DNA from: CAVXHQ01 sp963761735 | GTDB lineage: Bacteria; Pseudomonadota; Alphaproteobacteria; Rhodobacterales; Rhodobacteraceae | Assembly: GCA_963761735.1 (NCBI GenBank) | Contig: CAVXHQ010000003.1 | Coordinates: forward strand, 930,001 to 994,000 | DNA: 64,000 bases | Reading direction: 5' to 3' | Shown: positions 43,606 to 51,708 of the stretch, piece by piece | Numbering within the stretch: the stretch's first letter is position 1 | Layout of the letters: every line of letters begins with the position of its first letter | Translations under genes and position numbers: made by a program | Notes under the pieces: model-generated | Told to the model about the DNA's origin: nothing | What the model saw: the letters and a program-made list of their open reading frames with translations, nothing else | The model's database searches: none

Positions 43606-45021
43606 ATGTCCCCCACGACTTCTGGCAAGACGCTCTACGATAAAATCTGGGATGCCCATGTCGCCCACGAGGCCGACGACGGCACCTGCCTGTTGTACAT
43701 CGACCGGCATCTCGTCCACGAGGTGACGTCGCCGCAGGCCTTCGAGGGGCTGCGGATGACGGGTCGCACCGTGCGCGCACCCGACAAGACCATCGCCGTA
43801 CCCGATCACAACGTGCCCACGACGCTGGACCGCGCCAAGGGGATCGAGAACCCCGAAAGCAAGATCCAGGTCGATGCGCTGGACAAGAACGCGACCGATT
43901 TCGGCATCCACTACTACCCGGTGTCGGATGTGCGGCAGGGCATCGTGCATATCGTCGGCCCCGAGCAGGGGTGGACGCTGCCGGGGATGACCGTCGTCTG
44001 CGGCGATTCGCATACCGCGACGCACGGCGCCTTCGGCGCGCTGGCGCATGGCATCGGCACGTCCGAGGTGGAACATGTGCTGGCGACGCAGACCCTGATC
44101 CAGCAGCGCGCCAAGAACATGAAGGTCGAGATCACCGGCAGGCTGTCGCCCGGCGTCACGGCCAAGGACATCACCATGTCGGTGATCGGCGAAACCGGCA
44201 CGGCAGGCGGCACCGGCTATGTGATCGAATACTGCGGCGAGGCGATCCGCGCCCTGAGCATGGAAGGCCGGATGACCGTCTGCAACATGGCGATCGAAGG
44301 CGGCGCGCGCGCGGGCCTGATCGCGCCGGACGACAAGACCTATGCGTATTGCAAGGGCCGTCCGCACGCGCCCAAGGGCGCGCAATGGGAAGCGGCGCTC
44401 GACTGGTGGAAAACGCTTTATTCCGACGACGACGCGCAGTGGGACAAGGTCGTCACCATCAGGGGCGAGGATATCGCGCCCGTCGTCACCTGGGGCACCT
44501 CGCCCGAGGACGTGCTGCCGATCACGGCCCGGGTGCCTGCCGCATCCGATTTTCAGGGCGGCAAGGTGAACGCGGCACAGCGCGCGCTGGAGTACATGGG
44601 TCTGACGCCGGGCACGAAGCTGACCGATATCGCCATCGACACCGTGTTCATCGGATCGTGCACCAACGGCCGGATCGAGGATCTGCGCGCCGCCGCGGCG
44701 ATCCTGAAAGGCAAGATCAAGAAGGACGGGATGCGGGCGATGGTCGTGCCGGGCTCCGGCCTCGTACGGGCGCAGGCCGAGGAAGAGGGGCTGGCGCAGA
44801 TCTTCATCGACGCCGGTTTCGAATGGCGCCTTGCCGGTTGTTCCATGTGCCTCGCGATGAACCCCGATCAGCTGAGCGAGGGTGAGCGCTGCGCGTCCAC
44901 CTCGAACCGCAATTTCGAGGGTCGTCAGGGGTTTCGCGGCCGCACCCACCTCGTGTCGCCCGCCATGGCGGCGGCGGCTGCGATAACCGGGCATCTGACC
45001 GATGTGCGGGAAATGATGTAG
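43606..45021 (+). CDS. leuC: 3-isopropylmalate dehydratase large subunit
   Basis: A 471-residue aconitase-family large subunit that, with LeuD, isomerises 2-isopropylmalate to 3-isopropylmalate in leucine synthesis. The [4Fe-4S] cysteines are in GSCTNGR (about residue 351) and AGCSMCLAMNPD (about 411 and 414). The substrate region GDSHTATHGAFGALAHGIGTSEVEHVLATQ is intact. ATG follows GGGAGAGG. A 66-base REP-like hairpin separates it from leuD. Frame and length are normal. Confidence 0.97.
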   Translation: MSPTTSGKTLYDKIWDAHVAHEADDGTCLLYIDRHLVHEVTSPQAFEGLRMTGRTVRAPDKTIAVPDHNVPTTLDRAKGIENPESKIQVDALDKNATDFGIHYYPVSDVRQGIVHIVGPEQGWTLPGMTVVCGDSHTATHGAFGALAHGIGTSEVEHVLATQTLIQQRAKNMKVEITGRLSPGVTAKDITMSVIGETGTAGGTGYVIEYCGEAIRALSMEGRMTVCNMAIEGGARAGLIAPDDKTYAYCKGRPHAPKGAQWEAALDWWKTLYSDDDAQWDKVVTIRGEDIAPVVTWGTSPEDVLPITARVPAASDFQGGKVNAAQRALEYMGLTPGTKLTDIAIDTVFIGSCTNGRIEDLRAAAAILKGKIKKDGMRAMVVPGSGLVRAQAEEEGLAQIFIDAGFEWRLAGCSMCLAMNPDQLSEGERCASTSNRNFEGRQGFRGRTHLVSPAMAAAAAITGHLTDVREMM

Positions 45022-45029
45022 GCGATCCG

Positions 45030-45095
45030 CTCGCCGCTCCCTTGCGGGCGCGTCTCGCAGACAATCACGAGGCGCGCCCGCAAGGGAGCGACGAG
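45030..45095 (+). repeat. REP-like inverted pair (BIME-like hairpin), copy B
   Basis: The left arm CTCGCCGCTCCCTTGCGGGC plus GCGTCTCG (45030-45057) is almost the exact reverse complement of the right arm 45068-45095. Ten bases form the loop. The right arm repeats at 30842-30876. The RNA would fold into a stem of about 26 base pairs between leuC and leuD, which could protect or process the mRNA. Confidence 0.8.
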
Positions 45096-45117
45096 TAGGC
45101 CCCGAAAGGACAGACAA

Positions 45118-45723
45118 ATGGACAAATTCGACAAACTGAGCGGCATCGCCGCGCCCATGCCCCTCGTCAACATCGACACGGACATGATCATCCCCAAGGT
45201 TTTCCTGAAAACGATCCTGCGCACCGGCCTTGGCAAAAACCTGTTCGACGAGATGCGTTTCGACAGGGACGGCACCGAAAACCCAGATTTCGTGCTCAAC
45301 CAGCCGGCCTATCGCGCAGCGCAGATCCTCGTGGCCGGGGACAACTTCGGCTGCGGATCCTCGCGCGAGCACGCGCCCTGGGCGATTGCCGATTTCGGCA
45401 TCCGCTGCGTGATCTCGACCAGTTTCGCGGACATCTTCTACAACAACTGTTTCAAGAACGGGATCCTGCCGATCGTCCTGCCCGGAGAGCAGCGCGACCT
45501 GCTGATGAAGGACGCCGAAAAGGGCGCCAACGCGCGGATCGAGGTCGACCTCGAGGCGCAGACCATCACCGCCTCGGATGGTGAGGTCATCCCTTTCGAC
45601 GTCGATCCGTTTCGGAAGCATTGCCTGATGAACGGTCTCGACGACATCGGCCTGACCATGGAAAAGGTCGGTGCTATCGATATCTTCGAGGCGCAGGCCG
45701 CCCAGTCGCGGCCCTGGGTTTAA
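45118..45723 (+). CDS. leuD: 3-isopropylmalate dehydratase small subunit
   Basis: A 201-residue small subunit, partner of LeuC. INTDMIIP appears as VNIDTDMIIPKVFLKTI near the N terminus, and GDNFGCGSSREHAPWAI with SFADIFYNNCFKNGILPI marks the substrate-recognition part. AAAGGACAG gives a good ribosome site. Length is normal. Strong terminator downstream at 45753. Co-transcribed with leuC across the REP hairpin. Confidence 0.97.
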   Translation: MDKFDKLSGIAAPMPLVNIDTDMIIPKVFLKTILRTGLGKNLFDEMRFDRDGTENPDFVLNQPAYRAAQILVAGDNFGCGSSREHAPWAIADFGIRCVISTSFADIFYNNCFKNGILPIVLPGEQRDLLMKDAEKGANARIEVDLEAQTITASDGEVIPFDVDPFRKHCLMNGLDDIGLTMEKVGAIDIFEAQAAQSRPWV

Positions 45724-45752
45724 CCTGCCACTGCCCGACGGACCGAGGTACG

Positions 45753-45790
45753 ACGGGGGCGTCGATGTATCGGCGCCCCCGTTTCGTTTC
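45753..45790 (+). terminator. Rho-independent terminator of leuCD
   Basis: ACGGGGGCG (45753-45761) pairs with CGCCCCCGT (45774-45782). The stem is extended inside by CGAT/ATCG around GT, and TTCGTTTCG follows. It begins 30 bases after the leuD stop. Confidence 0.8.
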
Positions 45791-46024
45791 GGGCAGAGCG
45801 CCGCCTATTCAATAGGCGTTTCAGTCGCTGATTGTTGCGCGTAAATCGTCAATAAATATGGCGGTTTCAGAACCCGTCCGCCATATCTTGTGTGGCTCCC
45901 GTGGCGTGCCACAGTCCCGCTTGGAAATGGTTGCAATCGCGCACCATGGCCGTCGCAAAACCGCCCCAGGTCTGAAGCAATCGTTAAAACACGGTTGTCG
46001 AACAGGACGGAACGGGGCAATTTC

Positions 46025-46963
46025 ATGTCAACAATGAGGCAGACCGCCAGCAAATGGCGAAAATCCAGCGGAACAAGGGGACGGCATCGTATCGCCCCCG
46101 GCCGTGAGACAGGCAGGCAGACCATGATGACGCGGCTTACCGGCGCGGCGATGCGGGCGATATTGGTTGTCATGTTGATTGTGATGCCCTCCCTCCTGCT
46201 CCCCGGAACGACCTCGGACACTGCACAGATCGTGGCGCTCGTCGCGATCATCGCGATGATCTTCACGTTCATGGAATACGCCTCCAAGGTGCCCAGCCTG
46301 GTGGAGTTTCGCGACGCGCCGCCGTTCAACCGCATCCGCTTTGGCGCACTTTTCGTCACCGTCCTGATGATCACGCTGGTGATGCGCGCCCATGCCGCGC
46401 CCACCACGGCCACGCAGATCGCCGAAGCGGCGGGCAAGGCGGTTGGCGACATGATCGACTTTCCCTATTCGCCGGTGCGCCTACTGGTTCTGATGCTGCC
46501 GGTGGACGCCACGGCCCAGCATATTTCGGACGTGCGCATCGCGGCGGGCCTCAGTTACCTGGTGTCGATCCTGGCGCTTGCGCTGTTTGCCATCGTGCTG
46601 CGGGTGGCCGGCTGGCCGGCGCGCAAGGGCGGCTTCAACGTCTGGGTCAATCTGCCGACGTTCGATCCGACGGCGGGGGGCGATGTGGTGCACCGCCTCG
46701 AACGGGATGCGCAGATCAACCTGATCCTCGGTTTCCTGCTGCCCTTCGTCATTCCCGCCGTGCTGAAACTGGCATCCGAGGCGATCGACCCGATCTCGCT
46801 GGCGAACCCGCACGCGCTGATCTGGACGGTGACCGCATGGGCGTTTCTGCCTGCAAGCCTGCTGATGCGCGGCATCGCGCTGAGCCATGTGGCGGTAATG
46901 ATCTCGCGTCAACGCGAACGGGCCCAGCAACGCAACCCGGGCGCCGCAGTACCGCAGGCGTGA
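46025..46963 (+). CDS. Conserved membrane protein between leuD and leuB
   Basis: A 312-residue integral membrane protein of no recognised family. A basic cytoplasmic N terminus of about 35 residues precedes hydrophobic segments at about 43-60, 65-82, 99-117, 140-160, 175-195, 235-255 and 270-290. FNVWVNLPTFDPTAGGDVVHRLERDAQINLIL is a conspicuous polar loop. Start at 46025 has a weak ACGGGG ribosome site. MMTRLTGAAMRA at 46124 is an alternative. Its stop overlaps the next gene's GTG, so the two are coupled. I recall the same leuD-X-phosphodiesterase-leuB order in related genomes, but no function is known to me. Confidence 0.65.
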   Translation: MSTMRQTASKWRKSSGTRGRHRIAPGRETGRQTMMTRLTGAAMRAILVVMLIVMPSLLLPGTTSDTAQIVALVAIIAMIFTFMEYASKVPSLVEFRDAPPFNRIRFGALFVTVLMITLVMRAHAAPTTATQIAEAAGKAVGDMIDFPYSPVRLLVLMLPVDATAQHISDVRIAAGLSYLVSILALALFAIVLRVAGWPARKGGFNVWVNLPTFDPTAGGDVVHRLERDAQINLILGFLLPFVIPAVLKLASEAIDPISLANPHALIWTVTAWAFLPASLLMRGIALSHVAVMISRQRERAQQRNPGAAVPQA

Positions 46964-48114
46964 CGCAGCGGGTGCGCCGTCCGGGCGTCCTTCCACGCTA
47001 CTTTCTTTCGGGCTGCGTCCTGCTTGTCGTTATCGCGTCGGCGGCCCGGGCCGAGGTGGTGCGGATCGCCACGTTCGGTGCTGCCCTCAGCCGTGACGGG
47101 CCGGGCCTTTTGCTGCGCGATCTTGGCCGCGACGATGACGCACAGATCGAGGCAACCCTTGCCATCGTGGCGCGGATTGCCCCCGACATCCTCGTTCTGA
47201 CCAGTATCGACTGGGATTTTCAGGGCGCCGCCCTTGCCACCCTGCGGGACCGGATGGCGCCCGACTATCCCTACGTCTTCGCCGGCCCCACGAACGTCGG
47301 GGTCGCTACCGGACTCGATCTCGATGGCAATGGCCGGCTGGGCGAGGCGCGCGACGCTCAGGGCTATGGCCGGTTCCGGGGGGAAGGCGGGCTTGCCGTG
47401 CTGTCGCGCTATCCGCTCGATGTGGCCGGGCTGCTCGATTTCTCGTCGCTGCTCTGGGCCGATCTGCCGGGCGGCTCGCTGGCCGACATGCTCGCCGCCG
47501 CGCCGGATTTCGCGCCCGGGGACCACGCGCAGCGGCGCCTGTCGACATCGGCGCATTGGGTGCTTGCCGTTCAGACGCCGGGCGGCGCGCTCGATCTGGC
47601 GATCTGGTCGGCGACCCCGCCGGTGTTCGACGGCCCCGAGGATGCCAACGGGTTGCGCAACCGCGACGAGCTGCGGCTTTGGTCACTCTGGCTCGACGGG
47701 GTGGCGATACAGGGGCAGACGCGAGATCCGACGCGGCCCTTCGTGCTGATCGGCAATGCCAATCTCGATCCCGTCGATGGCGACGGCTACCCCGATGCCA
47801 TGGCTGCCCTGCTGGCAGACCGGCGCCTGCAGGACCCGGCGCCTGCCTCGGCGGGCGGGCGCGCTGCCGCCGATGCCGGTCAGCGCGGCGATCCCGCCAC
47901 CGATACCGCCGACTGGCCCGACGACCGGCCCGGCAATCTGCGGGTCAGCTATGTGCTGCCCTCCGCCGATCTTGTCGTTACCGGCGCGGGCGTTTTCTGG
48001 CCCGGGCCGGACGACCCCGATCTGGCGTTGCTGGGCGACGACGGCCTTGCCGCCGGGCCGCACCGCCTCGTCTGGGTCGACGTCGATGTCGGTGCCGCCC
48101 CTGCGTCACCTTGA
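46960..48114 (+). CDS. Endonuclease/exonuclease/phosphatase family protein
   Basis: A 384-residue exported protein of the EEP fold. Signal peptide VLPRYFLSGCVLLVVIASAARAE is followed by VVRIATFGAALSRDGPGLLLRDL, PDILVLTSIDWD (metal-binding acidic residue), GGLAVLSRYPLD, PFVLIGNANLDPVDGDGYPDAMAALL and a late RVSYVLPSADL motif. The usual catalytic DxN is here GNANLDP, and the canonical C-terminal SDH His is replaced by AGPHRLVWVDV (PHR). It is expected to be a periplasmic phosphodiesterase-like protein of unknown substrate. GTG start overlaps the upstream stop. Confidence 0.82.
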   Translation: MTQRVRRPGVLPRYFLSGCVLLVVIASAARAEVVRIATFGAALSRDGPGLLLRDLGRDDDAQIEATLAIVARIAPDILVLTSIDWDFQGAALATLRDRMAPDYPYVFAGPTNVGVATGLDLDGNGRLGEARDAQGYGRFRGEGGLAVLSRYPLDVAGLLDFSSLLWADLPGGSLADMLAAAPDFAPGDHAQRRLSTSAHWVLAVQTPGGALDLAIWSATPPVFDGPEDANGLRNRDELRLWSLWLDGVAIQGQTRDPTRPFVLIGNANLDPVDGDGYPDAMAALLADRRLQDPAPASAGGRAAADAGQRGDPATDTADWPDDRPGNLRVSYVLPSADLVVTGAGVFWPGPDDPDLALLGDDGLAAGPHRLVWVDVDVGAAPASP

Positions 48115-48171
48115 CCCTGTCCCGCCCCTTCGCTACCCCGCCTGCAACCCTTTCAGCGCAGGATCCACGTC

Positions 48172-49279
48172 ATGGCCAATCCCTCTCTCCTCATTCTTCC
48201 CGGCGACGGTATCGGCCCCGAGGTGATGGCCGAGGTCCGGCGCATCATCGGCTGGATGGGCGACAAACGGGATCTGGTGTTCGACGTGTCCGAGGATCTG
48301 GTCGGCGGTGCCGCCTATGACGCGCACGGCGTGCCGCTGTCGGATGCAACGATGGCCGCGGCGCAAGAGGTCGACGCGGTCTTGCTGGGGGCCGTCGGCG
48401 GGCCCGCCTACGACGACCTCGATTTCAGCGTCAAACCCGAGCGTGGCCTGCTGCGCCTGCGCAAGGAAATGGACCTGTTCGCCAATCTGCGCCCGGCCCA
48501 GTGTTTCGACGCGCTGGCCGATTTTTCCTCGCTGAAGCGGGAGATCGTCGCCGGTCTCGACATCATGATCGTCCGCGAGCTCGACCTCCGGCGTCTATTT
48601 CGGCGAGCCGCGCGGCATCCACACCGAGGGCAACGAGCGCGTCGGCATCAACACCCAGCGCTACACGGAATCCGAGATTGCCCGTGTCGCCCGCGCCGCA
48701 TTCGAGCTTGCGCGCCGCCGCAACAACCGGGTCTGTTCGATGGAAAAGGCCAACGTGATGGAATCGGGCGTGCTGTGGCGGCAGGTCGTCACCGAGGTGC
48801 ACGCGAAGGACTACGCCGACGTCGCGCTGACCCACATGTACGCCGACAACGGCGCCATGCAGCTGGTCCGCAACCCCAAGCAGTTCGACGTGATCGTCAC
48901 CGACAACCTGTTCGGCGACATGCTGTCGGACGCCGCCGCGATGCTGACCGGCAGCCTCGGGATGCTGCCGTCCGCCTCGCTCGGCGCGCCGATGGCGAAC
49001 GGGCGGCCAAAGGCGATGTACGAGCCGGTGCACGGATCCGCGCCGGACATCACCGGTCGCGGCATCGCCAATCCCATCGCCTGCATCCTGTCGTTCGCGA
49101 TGGCGCTGCGCTATTCCTTCGATCGGGGGGACGAAGCCGCCCGTGTCGAGGCGGCGGTGGAGCAAGTCCTCGCCGACGGTGCCCGCACCGCCGACCTGAT
49201 GGGCCCTGACGGCGGTACGCCCATCTCGACGGCGCAGATGGGCGATGCCATCCTTGCCGCGCTGAACGCGAGTCTCTGA
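48172..49279 (+). CDS. leuB: 3-isopropylmalate dehydrogenase (frameshifted)
   Basis: An NAD-dependent decarboxylating dehydrogenase, the third step of leucine synthesis. Frame 1: LLILPGDGIGPEVMAEVRRI, LLGAVGGPAYDD, LRLRKEMDLFANLRPAQCF and IMIVREL, then out of frame. SGVYFGEPRGIHTEGNERV, CSMEKANVMESGVLWR, MYADNGAMQLVRNPKQFDVIVTDNLFGDMLSDAAA and EPVHGSAPDITGRGIANP follow in the second frame. Removing one C at about 48582 (GAGCTCGACC read as GAGCTGACC) restores the complete enzyme of about 368 residues. All catalytic residues are kept, so this looks like a one-base sequence error. If real, the strain would need leucine. Confidence 0.92.
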
Positions 49280-49307
49280 CCCAAAAGCAGGGCGAACCCG
49301 CGCCCCC

Positions 49308-49338
49308 TCATCCTGCCTCAAATATCCCCGCCGGAGGC
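49308..49338 (+). repeat. Short dispersed intergenic repeat, copy 2
   Basis: CATCCTGCCTCAAATATCCC followed by CGCCGGAGGC, between leuB and the DMT gene. Similar to the copy at 36531-36562. Confidence 0.5.
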
Positions 49339-49406
49339 ATCCGGCCTTTGCCCCCGGCGCGCCGCCCGCGATAATCCGCCGCAATGGCCCTGCGAAAGGA
49401 CATCCC

Positions 49407-50378
49407 ATGACCCCGAACGCCAAAGGCGCCTTGTTCGCCCTCGCGGCGTTCGCCGTCTATGCAAGTCACGATGTCATCGTGAAGCTGATGGGCGAGACCT
49501 ATTCGCCGTTTCAACTGATCTTCTTTTCGGTCCTGTTCAGCTTTCCCCTGGCGCTGTTCACCCTGATCCGCGACCGCACGCCCGGCACCCTGCTGCCCGT
49601 CCATCCCTACTGGATCGGCTCGCGGACCGTTGCCGCCGTGTGCACCGGCGTTTCGGCGTTCTATGCGTTCACGAACCTGCCGCTGGCGCAGGTCTATGCC
49701 ATCGTTTTTGCCGCGCCGCTGATCATCACCATCCTTGCGATCCCGATCCTGGGCGAGGTTGTCCGGATGCGCCGCTGGGCCGCCGTGATCGTCGGGCTGA
49801 TCGGGGTCATCGTGGTGCTGCGCCCCGGATCGACGGAGTTCACGCTGGGGCACGGGGCCGCCCTGGTCGCGGCATTCGGCTCGGCCTATGCCTCCGTCGT
49901 GCTGCGCAAGGTGGGGTCGGAGGAACGGCCCGTCGTGGTGATGCTCTATCCGATGATCGCCAACTTCTTTCTGATGATGCTGATCCTGCCCTTCGTCTAC
50001 ATTCCGCCCGCGATCGAACATCTGGGGTTCTTTCTGGCGACGGCGGTGTTCGGTTATATCGGCGGGCTGCTGATCATCGCGGGCTACAAGGCGGGCGAGG
50101 CGGTGATCGTCGCGCCGATGCAATACAGCCAGATCCTGTGGGCGACGCTGTTCGGGGCGCTGTTCTTCGACGAGTATCCCGATATGGGCACCGTCCTGGG
50201 CGCTGCGATCATCATCGCCAGCGGGTTGTATATCGTGTTGCGCGAGAGCCGGAACACCTCGTCCACGACGCCGGTCCTGCGCACCAAACCGCGGCCCGAC
50301 ACCGGCACCTCGCCGCGGCAACCCCGGGTGATGACGCCGGTGTCCCTGGCGGATGCAAAACGCGCGACGGGTCTGTAG
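49407..50378 (+). CDS. DMT family transporter (two EamA domains)
   Basis: A 323-residue inner-membrane protein with about ten transmembrane helices, forming two EamA repeats (about 5-140 and 150-282). GALFALAAFAVYASHDVIVKL, FYAFTNLPLAQVYAIVFAAPLIITILAIPILGE and the second-repeat PMQYSQILWATLFGALFFDEYPD are typical. DMT transporters export or import metabolites. No substrate can be read from the sequence. A 40-residue basic and Pro/Thr-rich cytoplasmic tail follows the last helix. Single gene upstream of tRNA-Pro. Confidence 0.9.
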   Translation: MTPNAKGALFALAAFAVYASHDVIVKLMGETYSPFQLIFFSVLFSFPLALFTLIRDRTPGTLLPVHPYWIGSRTVAAVCTGVSAFYAFTNLPLAQVYAIVFAAPLIITILAIPILGEVVRMRRWAAVIVGLIGVIVVLRPGSTEFTLGHGAALVAAFGSAYASVVLRKVGSEERPVVVMLYPMIANFFLMMLILPFVYIPPAIEHLGFFLATAVFGYIGGLLIIAGYKAGEAVIVAPMQYSQILWATLFGALFFDEYPDMGTVLGAAIIIASGLYIVLRESRNTSSTTPVLRTKPRPDTGTSPRQPRVMTPVSLADAKRATGL

Positions 50379-50521
50379 CGCCGGTCTGTCGACAGCCGGG
50401 CCCGTCGCGCGGCAGACCTGTGACGCGGTTGAATTGCGCGGCGCCGGGTCTGTATCCTGCCCATCGCGCGCAATATCCTGCTTGCAAAATGCGGCCTCCC
50501 GGTCTACGTCGCGCCCACGGT

Positions 50522-50598
50522 CGGGCTGTAGCGCAGCCTGGTAGCGCACCTGCTTCGGGAGCAGGGGGTCGGAGGTTCGAATCCTCTCAGCCCGACCA
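50522..50598 (+). tRNA. tRNA-Pro (anticodon CGG)
   Basis: A 77-base cloverleaf with encoded CCA. Acceptor CGGGCTG pairs with CAGCCCG. The anticodon stem CCTGC/GCAGG holds TTCGGGA, giving anticodon CGG for CCG codons. The T arm is GGAGG-TTCGAAT-CCTCT. The first base pair is C-G, as usual for bacterial tRNA-Pro. Confidence 0.96.
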
Positions 50599-50634
50599 GT
50601 CGATTTCGCATCAGTTCCATCTGCGCGTTGCTGA

Positions 50635-50651
50635 ACCTCCTTTCGGGAGGT
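50635..50651 (+). terminator. Hairpin after tRNA-Pro
   Basis: ACCTCC-TTTCG-GGAGGT, a perfect 6-base-pair stem, lies 37 bases after the tRNA. No T-run follows, so it may be a processing or weak termination signal. Confidence 0.4.
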
Positions 50652-50854
50652 ATCGATGACTTGGATTTTCCGGGGCCTGACGGAGAATGTCTCAGCCCCA
50701 CGGCAATCCCGGATCCTGATCGGCAGGGCCATTGTTCGTGGTTTTCTGCGCCGCTTCCCAGTCACTTCCATAACGACGCCCAATCAAAACGGCACGCAAC
50801 GTCACACCGCGTCGGCGCAGACAACTGTTGCCGGTGCCGCCTGCTCGATGTACT

Positions 50855-50875
50855 ACATACCGACCGTCGGTTTGT
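50855..50875 (+). promoter_or_regulatory. TetR-type operator overlapping the promoter of its own gene
   Basis: Arms ACATACCGAC (50855-50864) and GTCGGTTTGT (50866-50875) form an inverted repeat with one mismatch around a single central C. A TTGCCG -35 (50828-50833) with a 17-base spacer places the -10 TACTAC at 50851-50856, overlapping the operator, and the ribosome site AAGGAG comes right after. This predicts autorepression of the TetR gene and control of the pump operon downstream. Confidence 0.75.
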
Positions 50876-50888
50876 AAGGAGCGATGAG

Positions 50889-51671
50889 ATGGCTGGAACC
50901 AAAAAACCTGTCGAGACGAAAAAGCGCGTGCGGCTTTCACCCGACGCGCGTCGGGCGGAAATCGTGACCGCCGCACAAACCCTATTCTTTCAACATGGCT
51001 GGGAAGCCGTGACGATCTCGGACGTTCTGGCGGCGACCGGCATTTCCAAAGGCGGCTTCTATCATCATTTTTCCGCCAAAGAGGACCTGCTGGACGGTGT
51101 CGTCGGGATGTTCACGGCCAACGCGGTGACCACGGCCGAGGCGGCCAGTGCCGGCGCGGTCGGCGACGGCCTGATGCGCCTGAATGCATTTCTTGAGGAA
51201 TCGAGCCGCTGGAAGGCCGAAAACGCCGCGCAGCTCGGGTTCATTCTCGATGTCATGATCCGGCCCGGAAATGACGTGCTGTTTCAGCGTATCACGAACG
51301 CGACGACGCTTGTCGTGTTGCCGGTTCTGCGGACGATGATCGTCGCGGGCGTCGAAGACGGCAGTTTCAACGTGCCCGACCCGGAGATCGTCGCGGAAGT
51401 CATTCTGGGGCTTGGTGCCGGGCGGCGGGTGCATCTGAAGAACGCGGTCCGCCTTGCCACCGACGGTCGGCTCGACGACGGAACAGAGATGCTGAACGAA
51501 CGGATGGTCGCGGAGGGCCGCATGCTCGACCGGCTCCTTGGCGTGCCGGACGGCAGCATCGCCCTCGCCAGACCGGACGACTATCGATCCATGCTGCGCG
51601 TCATGACGAACGATCGGCGGGGGATGACCCAGGCCGACCTGCACCCGGGCGCCGACACCGTCCGGAGATGA
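50889..51671 (+). CDS. TetR/AcrR family transcriptional regulator
   Basis: A 260-residue repressor. The N-terminal helix-turn-helix is at about 20-65 (RRAEIVTAAQTLFFQHGWEAVTISDVLAATGISKGGFYHHFSAKEDLL). The C-terminal ligand domain is helical and about 50 residues longer than usual, ending in a polar tail. ATG at 50889 is preceded by AAGGAG. It sits 38 bases before the efflux adaptor gene in the same direction, and a perfect-looking operator overlaps its promoter. It most likely represses itself and the adaptor-pump pair until a toxic ligand binds. Confidence 0.92.
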   Translation: MAGTKKPVETKKRVRLSPDARRAEIVTAAQTLFFQHGWEAVTISDVLAATGISKGGFYHHFSAKEDLLDGVVGMFTANAVTTAEAASAGAVGDGLMRLNAFLEESSRWKAENAAQLGFILDVMIRPGNDVLFQRITNATTLVVLPVLRTMIVAGVEDGSFNVPDPEIVAEVILGLGAGRRVHLKNAVRLATDGRLDDGTEMLNERMVAEGRMLDRLLGVPDGSIALARPDDYRSMLRVMTNDRRGMTQADLHPGADTVRR

Positions 51672-51708
51672 CACAGCCACCCGATCCTGTCCGCAATCGC
51701 GGGCGGAC

